NCBI GenBank assembly: GCA_965223035.1
Contig: OZ244980.1
Span: 4,092,001-4,156,000 of the forward strand
Length of the DNA stretch: 64,000 nucleotides
Reading direction: 5' to 3'
DNA from: CAMDPA01 sp965223035
GTDB lineage: Bacteria; Pseudomonadota; Alphaproteobacteria; Rhizobiales; Hyphomicrobiaceae
Position numbers and translations under genes: made by a program. The notes under the pieces are model-generated. The model worked only from the letters and a program-made list of their open reading frames with translations. It was not told where the DNA came from and did not search any database. Positions 26,473-35,649 of the stretch are shown here, piece after piece (the first letter of the stretch is position 1; every line of letters begins with the position of its first letter).

Positions 26473-27846
26473 TTGTCGATAGTCCGTAATGATATGGCTC
26501 TGCTCGAATTCACTCTTCTTGCAGCAACCGTTGGATTGCTGCTGACACCGTTTCCGTTATTGGCGCTGGCGCCAGGAGTCGCAACTGTGGCTGGCATCTG
26601 GATGACCCGCTATCCAGCGGTGGCATTGTACGCTATCGTTGCCTTGATTCCGTTCGGTGCGTTACGGAAAGTTGAGGGGCTTAACCTGCCCTGGATGTTC
26701 GCGGCGTTCCTTTTGGCACTTCTTTTTGTGCAGGTGGCCATAAGGCGCACGGTGCCTGTACAATGGGCCACAAGCCTCTGGCTACTGCTGTTCGCCTACC
26801 TCGGTGTGAACGCCTTATCGACTGGTCTCTCCGCCTATCCGGACAGGGCAAAGCACGAGCTGTTTATGATCGTCTCTGCCTATATCTTCATTCTTTTGGT
26901 GATGACCTTCGTGTCTGAGGTCGGGTTCAGGCGAACATTACACAGGGTAATCGTATGGAGCGCGTCGGTGGGGTCACTGCTCAGCATCGGCAGCTATGCC
27001 ACCGGCATTACAGCCTTCACCGAGACAAACGCGCAAACTCGATTTATGGGTGGCGCGATCGATCCGAACAACCAGTCCATCATGATCCTCTTCGTCGCAC
27101 CGTTGATCGCGCATCTTGCACTTTTCGCGGAGAAGCGGCACGAACGCATGGTGATGACTGGGCTCGGATTAGTCAACGTGCTGGGCCTGCTGTTGACGCA
27201 ATCGCGCAGCGGACTTCTGATGGGCCTCTTAATGGCGTTGGCGCTGCTGGTTCACTACCGAAAACACCTCCAGCCCAAGCGACTTGGCGCGCTGATCGCA
27301 GGTGGAGCGCTTGCGACTATATTACTGCTTGCCGCTCTACCGGCTTCCTTCTACCAGAGACAGGAGAGCCTTGCGGAATGGCAGGACACTTCCCTGATCC
27401 GGCGCACGTCGTATCTTGTCGTCGCCTGGCGAGCCTTCCAACAGCACCCTATTATCGGTTCAGGTCCTGGTAGCTTTGCCGCAATCTATGCCCAATCGGA
27501 CGTTACACGGCTTTTCACCTCCAAAGAGGATAGGCGCGCCCGACGCGCCCATAATACATATTTGGAAATCCTCATTGGCTCAGGCGTGCTGGGGCTTAGC
27601 CTGTTTCTAGTGATCCTGCTTTATAGTTGGCATAGCTTGCGCCGTGCCGAGGAGATGTTTAGCGCGCGCGGCGACGATGCGACCGCGGATCTGGTTGGCT
27701 GCTACCGCATCGGCTTCGCCGTTCTCCTGCTATTTTTGTTGATGATGAGCGACATGCAGCACAAATACATGCTGCTTTCCTTGGGCCTTTCGCAAGTCGC
27801 CGTCTATCTTGCCCACCGACCATCGCGAGAACCCGCATGGATATAG
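26473..27846 (+). CDS. Wzy/O-antigen-ligase-family membrane protein
   Basis: A 457-residue protein with about 11 membrane segments. The periplasmic loop and signature near the C-terminus (HPIIGSGPGSF, then RAHNTYLEILIGSGVLGL) is the Wzy_C/O-antigen ligase pattern. It probably polymerises exopolysaccharide repeat units in the periplasm. The frame can start at TTG 26473 or ATG 26494; neither has a strong ribosome site, and the ATG leads directly into the first membrane segment. Confidence 0.8.
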   Translation: MSIVRNDMALLEFTLLAATVGLLLTPFPLLALAPGVATVAGIWMTRYPAVALYAIVALIPFGALRKVEGLNLPWMFAAFLLALLFVQVAIRRTVPVQWATSLWLLLFAYLGVNALSTGLSAYPDRAKHELFMIVSAYIFILLVMTFVSEVGFRRTLHRVIVWSASVGSLLSIGSYATGITAFTETNAQTRFMGGAIDPNNQSIMILFVAPLIAHLALFAEKRHERMVMTGLGLVNVLGLLLTQSRSGLLMGLLMALALLVHYRKHLQPKRLGALIAGGALATILLLAALPASFYQRQESLAEWQDTSLIRRTSYLVVAWRAFQQHPIIGSGPGSFAAIYAQSDVTRLFTSKEDRRARRAHNTYLEILIGSGVLGLSLFLVILLYSWHSLRRAEEMFSARGDDATADLVGCYRIGFAVLLLFLLMMSDMQHKYMLLSLGLSQVAVYLAHRPSREPAWI

Positions 27847-28414
27847 CCCATGAGACGATCGGGCTGCGAACGGGGTAACCGCTCTTTACAGGGAGCAGCA
27901 AGGCCGCCCGCAATCGAAATCCTATCTGATCACAACTCCGACATCGGCGGGCGGCGAACTCGCCGCCACGGATCTCAATGAGCTGCAATTCACCCGAGTT
28001 GGCATCGGACCGTTCTGCAGCGACCCGCCATCGGTAACTCTGACTTAGTACTTGGAGAAGAACTGCGTGACCCCAATGAGCGACAAAAATGCTGATTCGC
28101 AGCCAACACGATGGTTCCAACACTCAGCACCGGCGATCCCGGTAACCCTGCGAACTTTCCATCGGGGCGGGGCAAACGACATCCGAACAAATAATTCCAT
28201 CGCAATACCCTCACCAATTAGAATTATCAATATCCATCGGAGGTGATCAGAGATTGATTAACCTAACTCGTTAGTGGCAATGACGGATTGTGCTCGCTAC
28301 CGTCGAGCTTGCAATGGTGGTCACTGAAATTTCGGCGCAATAACAGCAACGTTTCCACCGGCGCCGCACTTTGACCGCCTTGCGAGCTTGGTGGATCGGC
28401 AAGGGGTAAATCCG
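27847..28414. other. intergenic region, no gene recognised
   Basis: About 570 bases between the polymerase and priming-transferase genes. Only short unsupported open frames. An AT-rich part at 28190-28280 may hold a promoter for the rightward genes. Confidence 0.4.
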
Positions 28415-29623
28415 ATGAAACATTTTAGCCCCGCGCCATTCACGAAGAACTATGGTCTTGACCATTTTGCCGAAAAATTTTTCAAGCACGGCACTTCCCC
28501 GGTCGACGGCGGGAATGCCGGCGGCGGCCACACATCGGCGACCTTGGCTCCAACGGTCGGTCCTATACCCAAAGCTCGCACCTCCAGTCATGACACAAAG
28601 GTCAAGCCGCTTCGTCGGATGCGGATGAGCGGATACCGACCAGTTTACCCGGCACTTTACCGCATCTGGAATTTCACGTTGGCCGGGATCCTTATGATCG
28701 CGACGCTACCCCTGCTCTGCATTATCGCTGCGGCGCTGACCGCAAGCCAGGGACCGCGCAACATTCTGTATTTCGGTCCTAGGGTCGGCAAGGACAAAAA
28801 GCCATTCCATATCATCAAGTTCAAGACGCTGCGGGACGAAGTGGAGCAAATGACCCGCGACAAGACGCTGCCGGCCGGCTCCAACATGGAGACGTTGCTG
28901 GGAAAGCCGCTGCGCGATACCCGACTAGATGAACTGCCACAGCTTTTGAACGTTCTGCGGGGCGATATGAACATTTTGGGGCCCCGCCCGGTTCGCCAAA
29001 GCATTGCCGAGAAATGCCGCCAAACAATTTCGGATTATGACACACGTTTTGAGGTGAAACCCGGCCTTATCGGCTACACTCAGGCGCTGATGCCCCATTC
29101 GACCGACAAGTCGATTCGGGCGCGTCTCAACTTTAGGCTCTGTCGGCGACCCGTCAGCATTGTCCAAGAAACGCTATTCGTCGCTGTTACGGGCCTTTCG
29201 GTATTGCGCTGGATTGGAAGGGTCGTGAAGCGTTCCGCCGTGATGCTGCTTCCATCCGCACTTCGCAAGCGAAGTCGCGGCCGCGGCGCCCTGGGCGTCG
29301 CACAAATCGACCTCCCGAACGTAGCCGCCAGCCAACTGCAGCTTCTGCGCATCGATGAGGAGAAGTTATACCTGGAAGCCAATCTTCCGCTTCAAATTGA
29401 TCCTGACCGTTCGTCGTTGCCGCTGCGCTTGCGGACCCCAAGCCGAGGCCGAAGCCGAAGCAAGACGGCACTGTGCATTGCAGATCTGCTGTCGGTGGAA
29501 CCGCTGCCGAACGCGAACGGTCAAACGATGGCCCATCGGTATAGCATGCGATACACAACGGCCTCCCCGTTTCAGCATTACATGATCGAACGCTACTTCA
29601 TCGGCAACGTTTTAGTCGAGTGA
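28415..29623 (+). CDS. bacterial sugar transferase (undecaprenyl-phosphate priming type) with C-terminal extension
   Basis: A 402-residue priming transferase. The core (about residues 75-255) shows one membrane segment (LAGILMIATLPLLCIIAA), FGPRVGKDKKPFHIIKFKT, RLDELPQLLNVLRGDMNILGPRPV and EVKPGLIGYTQ, the standard PF02397 motifs. It attaches the first sugar phosphate to undecaprenyl phosphate. The first 60 residues are low-complexity and the last 130 form an extra domain ending MRYTTASPFQHYMIERYF, reminiscent of a PilZ end but unproven. Start at 28415, 8 bases after AAGGGG, rather than the upstream GTG. Confidence 0.85.
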   Translation: MKHFSPAPFTKNYGLDHFAEKFFKHGTSPVDGGNAGGGHTSATLAPTVGPIPKARTSSHDTKVKPLRRMRMSGYRPVYPALYRIWNFTLAGILMIATLPLLCIIAAALTASQGPRNILYFGPRVGKDKKPFHIIKFKTLRDEVEQMTRDKTLPAGSNMETLLGKPLRDTRLDELPQLLNVLRGDMNILGPRPVRQSIAEKCRQTISDYDTRFEVKPGLIGYTQALMPHSTDKSIRARLNFRLCRRPVSIVQETLFVAVTGLSVLRWIGRVVKRSAVMLLPSALRKRSRGRGALGVAQIDLPNVAASQLQLLRIDEEKLYLEANLPLQIDPDRSSLPLRLRTPSRGRSRSKTALCIADLLSVEPLPNANGQTMAHRYSMRYTTASPFQHYMIERYFIGNVLVE

Positions 29624-29678
29624 CACACGGTGATCACCGCGCGAGAATATAGCAAGCGGAGCAGGCGAGACGAAGACG

Positions 29679-30836
29679 ATGACCTCGGTTTTCTGGATGA
29701 TTATCGCGCTGGCTGCGTTCGTCATGGTCGGCTACGGTCTGGTCATTATCTTGCTAGAACGCCTGTTAGGAAGGCAGCGCAGGCCCGAAGCGATCCCGTT
29801 GAACGCAACGGTGCTAATCGCCGCCCACAATGAGGAACGCTGCATTGGTCAGAAGCTGCGGAATATTTTGAACCAGGATGTGGGCAGCCACTGCCTGCGG
29901 GTCGTGGTCGCATCCGATGGATCTGTCGACCGCACCGCTGATATTGTCCGCTCATTCAGCGACCCGCGTGTTTGCCTGGTCGACGTCCGCGAACATGTTG
30001 GCAAAATCCCGGCTATGAACCGGGCATTGGAGCAGATCGACTGTGACGTCGTCGTGTTCTCCGATGCCAACAGCGAATTGGTGCCAGGGGCGCTCAATGC
30101 GCTATTGGCCTGGTTCGCTGATCCGGAAGTCGGCGGCGTTTGTGGCGCACCTAGCATATGCATGCGGGGCAGCGGGTGGCTCGGATGGGCCGAACGGTGG
30201 TACTGGCGCTACGACAACCGCTTGAAGCAAGCGGAAAGCCGACTGGGTGGCGCCGTGTCAGCTCAGGGATCGCTGTATGCTGTCCGGCGCGCCCTGATTG
30301 GCTCCGTGCCCGATACCGTGAGCGACGACTTCTTCATCTCCACACAGGCGGTCGCTGCCGGTCAGCGGCTGGCGTTTGAGCCAGACGCAGTTGCGGTCGA
30401 GGCGGTCAGCAACAACACCCGCAACGAATTCTTCCGCCGCGTACGCTCGACCGAAAGGGGTTGGCGCGGACTGCTGATGCGTCGCAACCTTTTGAACCCC
30501 TGGCGCACCGGATTTTATGCGATCCAGCTCCTTGTCCATAAGGTTCTGCGCCGTATGATGCCGGTGATGCTGGCCATCATGTTGCCCATTTCGATAATGC
30601 TAGCCGGTGATCATTGGATATTCGCGGCAGCGCTTCTCGCGCAGGTCGTTCTCTATGGGCTCGCGATTATTGCGCTGCTCTGGCCGACTGCGCGCCGGAT
30701 GCCGGGTGCGTCAATCGCCTTCTTCTTCGTGGAAACGCAGATCGCCATGGCTTGGGGACTCGCGCGCGTCGCTCTGGGCAAGCACAGCCGACATTGGAAA
30801 CCGGCCCGGGACGCGACCGCCTCGGCCGCTCAATGA
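29679..30836 (+). CDS. glycosyltransferase family 2, membrane-bound
   Basis: A 385-residue GT-A enzyme with an N-terminal membrane segment and three or four C-terminal ones. Catalytic blocks: VLIAAHNEE, VVASDGSVDRT, the donor-binding FSDANS, the base-bearing VSDDFF and ERGWRG in the place of the QxxRW box. This layout is that of processive or polymer-forming GT2 enzymes such as ExoU/cellulose-synthase relatives, but single-sugar transfer is equally possible. Follows the priming transferase by 55 bases in the same direction. Confidence 0.85.
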   Translation: MTSVFWMIIALAAFVMVGYGLVIILLERLLGRQRRPEAIPLNATVLIAAHNEERCIGQKLRNILNQDVGSHCLRVVVASDGSVDRTADIVRSFSDPRVCLVDVREHVGKIPAMNRALEQIDCDVVVFSDANSELVPGALNALLAWFADPEVGGVCGAPSICMRGSGWLGWAERWYWRYDNRLKQAESRLGGAVSAQGSLYAVRRALIGSVPDTVSDDFFISTQAVAAGQRLAFEPDAVAVEAVSNNTRNEFFRRVRSTERGWRGLLMRRNLLNPWRTGFYAIQLLVHKVLRRMMPVMLAIMLPISIMLAGDHWIFAAALLAQVVLYGLAIIALLWPTARRMPGASIAFFFVETQIAMAWGLARVALGKHSRHWKPARDATASAAQ

Positions 30837-30850
30837 TCGAAAACGAGAGA

Positions 30851-31060
30851 CTAGGACCATGCCACGGCAAGAATAAGCGCCCAAATCACGGCGGAAAGCA
30901 CGAGCACCAGTGCCAGACTGGCCTTACGACTAATCCGCGGACGGGGAGGACAGAGGTCCTCGGGGTCCCGTACCGTGCCAAGGATGCGATCCTCCTCCGG
31001 GCGCATATGCCGTCCTGCACCGTGGCCTTGATCCACGGTGCTTCTGTGCTCGTCATTCAT
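30851..31060 (-). CDS. small C-tail-anchored membrane protein
   Basis: A predicted 69-residue protein, hydrophilic at first (MNDEHRSTVDQGHG) with one membrane segment at the C-terminus (SLALVLVLSAVIWALILAVAW). A GGGGAGAGG site lies just before the ATG at 31060, which supports it being real. It runs opposite to the two neighbouring genes and fills the gap between them. No family recognised; possibly a small accessory protein of the polysaccharide machinery. Confidence 0.45.
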   Translation of the reverse strand: MNDEHRSTVDQGHGAGRHMRPEEDRILGTVRDPEDLCPPRPRISRKASLALVLVLSAVIWALILAVAWS

Positions 31061-31131
31061 TGCCTCTCCCCACCAGAGTGGCACCGGGCGCCGCTCAGCG
31101 AGAAAGCTGAACAGCAAAAAAGCGACCAAAT

Positions 31132-32604
31132 ATGGACGTCACGACCAAAATGCTAGATCATATCCGAAAATCTCCCTATAAAAAATACCGGCCCCACCAT
31201 ACGAATTGGTCCCTCACGAACCTCCTTTTAAGATCGCTCACGCCGGGCCGGAACGTGCTCGGCATTGGCATCCTTGGCCTGAGCATTCTTGCCGTCCAAT
31301 TTGGGCAAGATGTGTTGGTCGGGCCGAGGGTAGGCATGGCCGCCACCAAAACGCTTGCTGATCGGACGAACACCATCACCGCCCCGCACCCGGATTCATC
31401 CACCGCCGGTCATTATGCGTTCGGTGTCGGCGACACGGTTGCTGTGACGGTCGTCGGCCATACCGATCTCAGCGGGCAGTTCCCGATCAGTCTAGACGGC
31501 GCATTTCGCCATCCATTTGCCGGTGCCATCCGGGCCGCCGGTCGCACGTGGGAGGACGTGGAACGCGATCTGCTTCAAAAGCTGAACCGCCTATTGGCCC
31601 ATGACGTTCGGCTCAGTGTAGATGTCGCTGTTTATAGGCCAGTTTACGTGATTGGCGACGTCATCCGCCCCGGGGAGGTCGCCTACACGCCTGGTCTGAC
31701 GACCTTGACGGCCATGGCAAAAGCAGGGGGGGTTCCATCGGTTCAGCAACTCCCGCCCGCCCAGATCGCTCACATCACCGAGGCGGCCATGGCGGAACGC
31801 GAGCTGCGGGTCGCCGAAACCGAGTTGACTGGATTTCTCATCCGTCGCGCATCGCTCGACACGGCGCTCTCGGACCAATTGAAAATCGCCGTCCCCGCCG
31901 AATTGGAGCCTATCACACAGTCCCCGCTGATTGCGGAACTGTTGGCACGCGAAACCGCCGTTCTGGAAGCCGAACGCACCCGCGTCAAGCGCTCTCGGGA
32001 AATCACACAGAACCAAATTCGACTCCTCGAAAACGAGATCGCCTATCTCGCAAACGAACAATCAATAATATCGGCCCAAGCAAAGACTATTGACGCCGAA
32101 TTACAGAGAATTCTAAAGGCCGCGGAGAAAGGGCTGATAACCAGTCGGCGCGTGCTCGACTTCGAGCGGTTTAAAACGGATAACGACGGAGCCCGCTTCC
32201 GGGTGGCGGCCGCCATGTCCCGCGCCCGCCAGCAGCGGGTCGAGCTGGAAAAGCGCCAGCGGGACGAGGAGCATGTGCTGAAGCAGGAGCGCCTTCGCCA
32301 GCGGCTGGAGGTGGAGTCCGAAATCGAGCGCGCCCGCGCGCGTATTCACGGCGCTCGCACCGCACTGGCAGTGCGGTCGCAGGCCGCGGTGGCCGGACCT
32401 ATGGCCAGCCGCCCAGAGCTGGCCTTCACCATCACCCGAATCAAGCCAGCAGGCCAAATATTGTTGCACGCCAACACGTACACTCCGCTACTTCCAGGCG
32501 ACGTTTTGGAAGTGCGGATGGTTCCGGCGACGGCACATCGCACGACCGTCGCGAATGAAAAGGTGAAGGCCTCGACGATGCCGCGACCATTAATGAACCG
32601 TTGA
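31132..32604 (+). CDS. ExoF-like polysaccharide export protein
   Basis: A 490-residue envelope protein. After an N-terminal hydrophobic segment (about 43-60) comes the polysaccharide-export domain (HYAFGVGDTVAVTVVGH, then HPFAGAIRAAGRTWEDVE), an SLBB-type domain (RPVYVIGDVIRPGEVAYTPGLT), and a long coiled coil (about 210-420) rich in Arg and Glu. This order is that of rhizobial ExoF rather than the lipoprotein Wza, since no lipobox is present. It probably forms the periplasmic/outer-membrane export route together with the chain-length protein. Confidence 0.8.
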   Translation: MDVTTKMLDHIRKSPYKKYRPHHTNWSLTNLLLRSLTPGRNVLGIGILGLSILAVQFGQDVLVGPRVGMAATKTLADRTNTITAPHPDSSTAGHYAFGVGDTVAVTVVGHTDLSGQFPISLDGAFRHPFAGAIRAAGRTWEDVERDLLQKLNRLLAHDVRLSVDVAVYRPVYVIGDVIRPGEVAYTPGLTTLTAMAKAGGVPSVQQLPPAQIAHITEAAMAERELRVAETELTGFLIRRASLDTALSDQLKIAVPAELEPITQSPLIAELLARETAVLEAERTRVKRSREITQNQIRLLENEIAYLANEQSIISAQAKTIDAELQRILKAAEKGLITSRRVLDFERFKTDNDGARFRVAAAMSRARQQRVELEKRQRDEEHVLKQERLRQRLEVESEIERARARIHGARTALAVRSQAAVAGPMASRPELAFTITRIKPAGQILLHANTYTPLLPGDVLEVRMVPATAHRTTVANEKVKASTMPRPLMNR

Positions 32605-32674
32605 GGCAGTGACAATCGAGAACACGGTAGCGCAATATTGTTTTTCCGAACAATTATTGGATGGATGATCCAAA

Positions 32675-33415
32675 GTGGAAGACTATGCTGACTCCTCCCC
32701 GGCCTGTCATTCACGAGACAGTATCTGCCTAATATACAATAGTAGGAGCTACCCGCGAAATAAACCAACTTGGCACGCTGAAGATTCACGTTGGAAAGCT
32801 CGACAAATCATAAAGATTCAGGAGCGAAATAAAATAGTACCGAAGCGCATCTGTGAAATCGGCTGTGGCGCCGGAGAAATACGTCTGCAGCTACAAAATT
32901 CGAAAGTAGGCGAGCAATATGATGGATATGAGTTGTCAACCGACGCCTTCGCGATATGCAATTCCAAGACAAACGAGAAGACCCAATTCTTCCTTTTAGA
33001 TCCACTTGAGATCGAGCAACGTTACGATTTGGTTTTTTGCATTGACGTCTTTGAGCACGTCGGAGATTACCTTTGTTTTTTAAACCGACTAAAGACGAAG
33101 GGAACCCACCATTGCTTTAATATTCCGCTTGACATTTCGATGAACGCTGTACTCAGAGGCACCTTCACCAAATATCGTCGAAAGCTTGGGCACCTTCACT
33201 TTTTTATCGCGGAGACAGCCATCTCAACCTTGCAGGAGGCCGGATATGAGAGTGTCGATTACTTTTACACAGCTCCGTTCGAACAGGGAGAGCTCGCGTC
33301 AAAAGGTGCTGCTTTCGATCTTGCGCGAATACCTCGGTGTGTTCTCTTTGCAATTTCCCCAAAACGGTTGTCACGAACATTGGGCGGCTGCTCGCTCATG
33401 GTGCTGACGGGATAG
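32675..33415 (+). CDS. class I SAM-dependent methyltransferase
   Basis: A 246-residue methyltransferase. Motif I is ICEIGCGAGEIR (about 59-70), and YDLVFCIDVFEHV marks the end of the next strand. It may methylate a sugar of the exopolysaccharide. Base composition is visibly more AT-rich than neighbouring genes, suggesting later acquisition. Start is a GTG without a strong ribosome site. Confidence 0.7.
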   Translation: MEDYADSSPACHSRDSICLIYNSRSYPRNKPTWHAEDSRWKARQIIKIQERNKIVPKRICEIGCGAGEIRLQLQNSKVGEQYDGYELSTDAFAICNSKTNEKTQFFLLDPLEIEQRYDLVFCIDVFEHVGDYLCFLNRLKTKGTHHCFNIPLDISMNAVLRGTFTKYRRKLGHLHFFIAETAISTLQEAGYESVDYFYTAPFEQGELASKGAAFDLARIPRCVLFAISPKRLSRTLGGCSLMVLTG

Positions 33416-34050
33416 CGTCGGCCAGCAATGATGGAAACTTCTAGATCATGTCCGCCTTTGGTAGATCAACCGTTCCGGTCCGCGCCCCCGCCCCATTCCT
33501 CCACTCGTTCCTCAACTGGGCCACCCAGAATATCATGCCATTGGGTGCGAGTGGAGGAATGGGGCGGGGATGGGATGGTTCCAGTACACGCTGAAATGCT
33601 ATAACGACCAAAACAGGGGTTAGAGCCGTCAGCTGAACGTTCTATCGTCATGTCATTAAGGGTAGGAAAAGTCTCGGCAAAGCACCCACCCACGAGCAGG
33701 TCTGCACAAGAATGCTGCCGTTTTATGTATCATCCGCGCCCCGGATGACACCGCCGATACAAGCGGCGATTTTGCCCGGCGCCACTCCATCCTGGGCAAC
33801 CCGATGCGGTTTGCTGTCGTACTGGTGCTTCGCGCGGACTTGAGCTGGAAGTCAGAACTTCGACCACGAAAGAAGGCTGGAACAATGCTCTTAGAGCTGA
33901 TCATTCCCGCTTTACGCAGGGATTCACTGGCCGCGGCGTGGATCACCCGTCCAGTATCCCGCGATACATCAGCCTATTGCTGGTTCACAAAACACGTGCA
34001 GTTTGAATCTTAGATGACACACTGCGCAAACAAGCGAATTGACCCATCCC
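33416..34050. other. intergenic region with a long inverted repeat
   Basis: Apart from the family 2 repeat at 33441-33605, no gene is recognised. Short open frames on both strands lack motifs. Probably holds the promoter of the flippase gene. Confidence 0.45.
33441..33605. repeat. repeat family 2, best copy, with 21-bp perfect inverted repeat
   Basis: Starts CTAGATCATGTCCGCC. Arms 33487-33507 and 33548-33568 are perfect reverse complements (21 bp). Later comes gggatggttccag, shared with copies near 49.5 and 53.75 kb. It shares the terminal CTAGATCAT with the MITE family but not the internal sequence. Confidence 0.7.
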
Positions 34051-35580
34051 ATGACAGACATGTCCCCACTCCCCTCCTCGACCCGCAAACACATTCGCGG
34101 CTCATCTCTCGTGTTTGGGGGACGCTTCATCTCGATCGGGCTTAAGTTCATCCTGCAAATCTTGATCGTACGTTACCTGTCCAAATCCGACTATGGTGCC
34201 TTTGCCTACACCATTAACCTAGTACAAATTGCCGCAATCGTATCCGCCATGAGCCTGGAGAAGGCAGGCTCACGGTACATCTCTATCTACGACGAAGAAA
34301 ACGACTACCACTCGCTGTTCGGGTTTATTGTGTTGTCCTTGATAACGATATTCGGAATCGGCATCGCACTGGTGATACTGGTTGTCGGTTTTAGTGGCGT
34401 GATAGTTGGCACACTCGTCAACGACCCCATCGTCATCGGCCTACTGATTATAATGATTTCGCTAGCACCACTCCAGGCAATGGACAGCTGGTTCCAAGCG
34501 GTGTTCGCTGCATTCTCCTCCGTGCATGGCATCATTTTGCGGCGGTATATTATCTGGCCCGTCCTGCAACTCCTCTCCGTGCTATTCGTAATAGCGCTGC
34601 AGGCCGATGTTTATGCTTTGGCATGGTTCTACCTGCTCGCGGGCGTCATCGGCACGGGCATGTATGCTGTCATGACCTATCAGCTCCTCCGACGCCGAGA
34701 CCTGTTTAAGCACTTCTCCCTGCCTGCACTGCGCTTCAACACACGCGAGATTTTTGGGTTCAGTATTCCAACAATGGCATCAGGGCTGATGTTTATTCTG
34801 CGCAGTCATATTGTCGTAATCTTGCTGGGGTGGTTTGGAACAATCGAGATGGTCGCGGAATTCCGGGCGGTTCTCCCTCTTGCTACTCTTAATGCAATTG
34901 TTTACGGCAGCTTCGTCTTTCTGTATACGCCTTTGGTCGCTCGCATGCTGTCGCAGAACAATAGGGCCGAGATCAGCGACTTGTATTGGCGGACAACGGC
35001 ATGGATTTCCATTGCATCACTGCCCGTGTTTCTCGTCACATTTGCGCTGGCCCAGCCACTGGTTGTGCTGCTACTTGGCGAGCGCTACGCGACGTCCGGC
35101 GCGATTTTGTCCGTCCTCGCACTCGGGCAGTACTGCTACGCCGTCATGGGGTTTAATGTCGACACGCTGCGAGTCTACGGCGTTGTCCGATATCTTCTGC
35201 TGGTGGACAGCATTGTCATGGTTGCTGCTGTGGCGGCCTACTTCATTCTCATACCGATGTATGGCGCAATGGGTGGTGCGATCGGCTTTTCGTTCTCGGT
35301 TGCCCTAGCGGGTATCCTCAGGCACATCGGGTTGGCAATTCATACTGACATCAGATCCGTAAACTGGTCGTACCTCGCTATATTCCCGTTGATCTTTGTG
35401 ACGACGGTGATTCTGGGGCTAGTCCAATATGCGTTTGAACCCAGCCTGGTTGTTACCTTACCGTTGGCAGCTGTCCTGTCGCTTGCCGTTTTGTACTTGA
35501 CCCGCGACAAACTTCAAGTCGGTGACATTTTCCCCGAGCTGCTCAAGATGCCGCTGGTGGGCCGCCTACTGCAGGCTTAG
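34051..35580 (+). CDS. Wzx-like oligosaccharide flippase (MATE/MVF superfamily)
   Basis: A 509-residue membrane protein with about 12-14 transmembrane segments and the typical N-terminal SSLVFGGRFISIGLKFILQILIV pattern of polysaccharide flippases, followed by YLSKSDYGAFAYTINL. It moves lipid-linked repeat units across the inner membrane. ATG 34051 is used; a TTG four codons earlier is possible. Confidence 0.85.
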   Translation: MTDMSPLPSSTRKHIRGSSLVFGGRFISIGLKFILQILIVRYLSKSDYGAFAYTINLVQIAAIVSAMSLEKAGSRYISIYDEENDYHSLFGFIVLSLITIFGIGIALVILVVGFSGVIVGTLVNDPIVIGLLIIMISLAPLQAMDSWFQAVFAAFSSVHGIILRRYIIWPVLQLLSVLFVIALQADVYALAWFYLLAGVIGTGMYAVMTYQLLRRRDLFKHFSLPALRFNTREIFGFSIPTMASGLMFILRSHIVVILLGWFGTIEMVAEFRAVLPLATLNAIVYGSFVFLYTPLVARMLSQNNRAEISDLYWRTTAWISIASLPVFLVTFALAQPLVVLLLGERYATSGAILSVLALGQYCYAVMGFNVDTLRVYGVVRYLLLVDSIVMVAAVAAYFILIPMYGAMGGAIGFSFSVALAGILRHIGLAIHTDIRSVNWSYLAIFPLIFVTTVILGLVQYAFEPSLVVTLPLAAVLSLAVLYLTRDKLQVGDIFPELLKMPLVGRLLQA

Positions 35581-35649
35581 CGGCAACACTTGACGGTCGG
35601 GCACGGTAATCACAGACAGGCCCAACAACAAAAAGAAATCGTCGGAATT

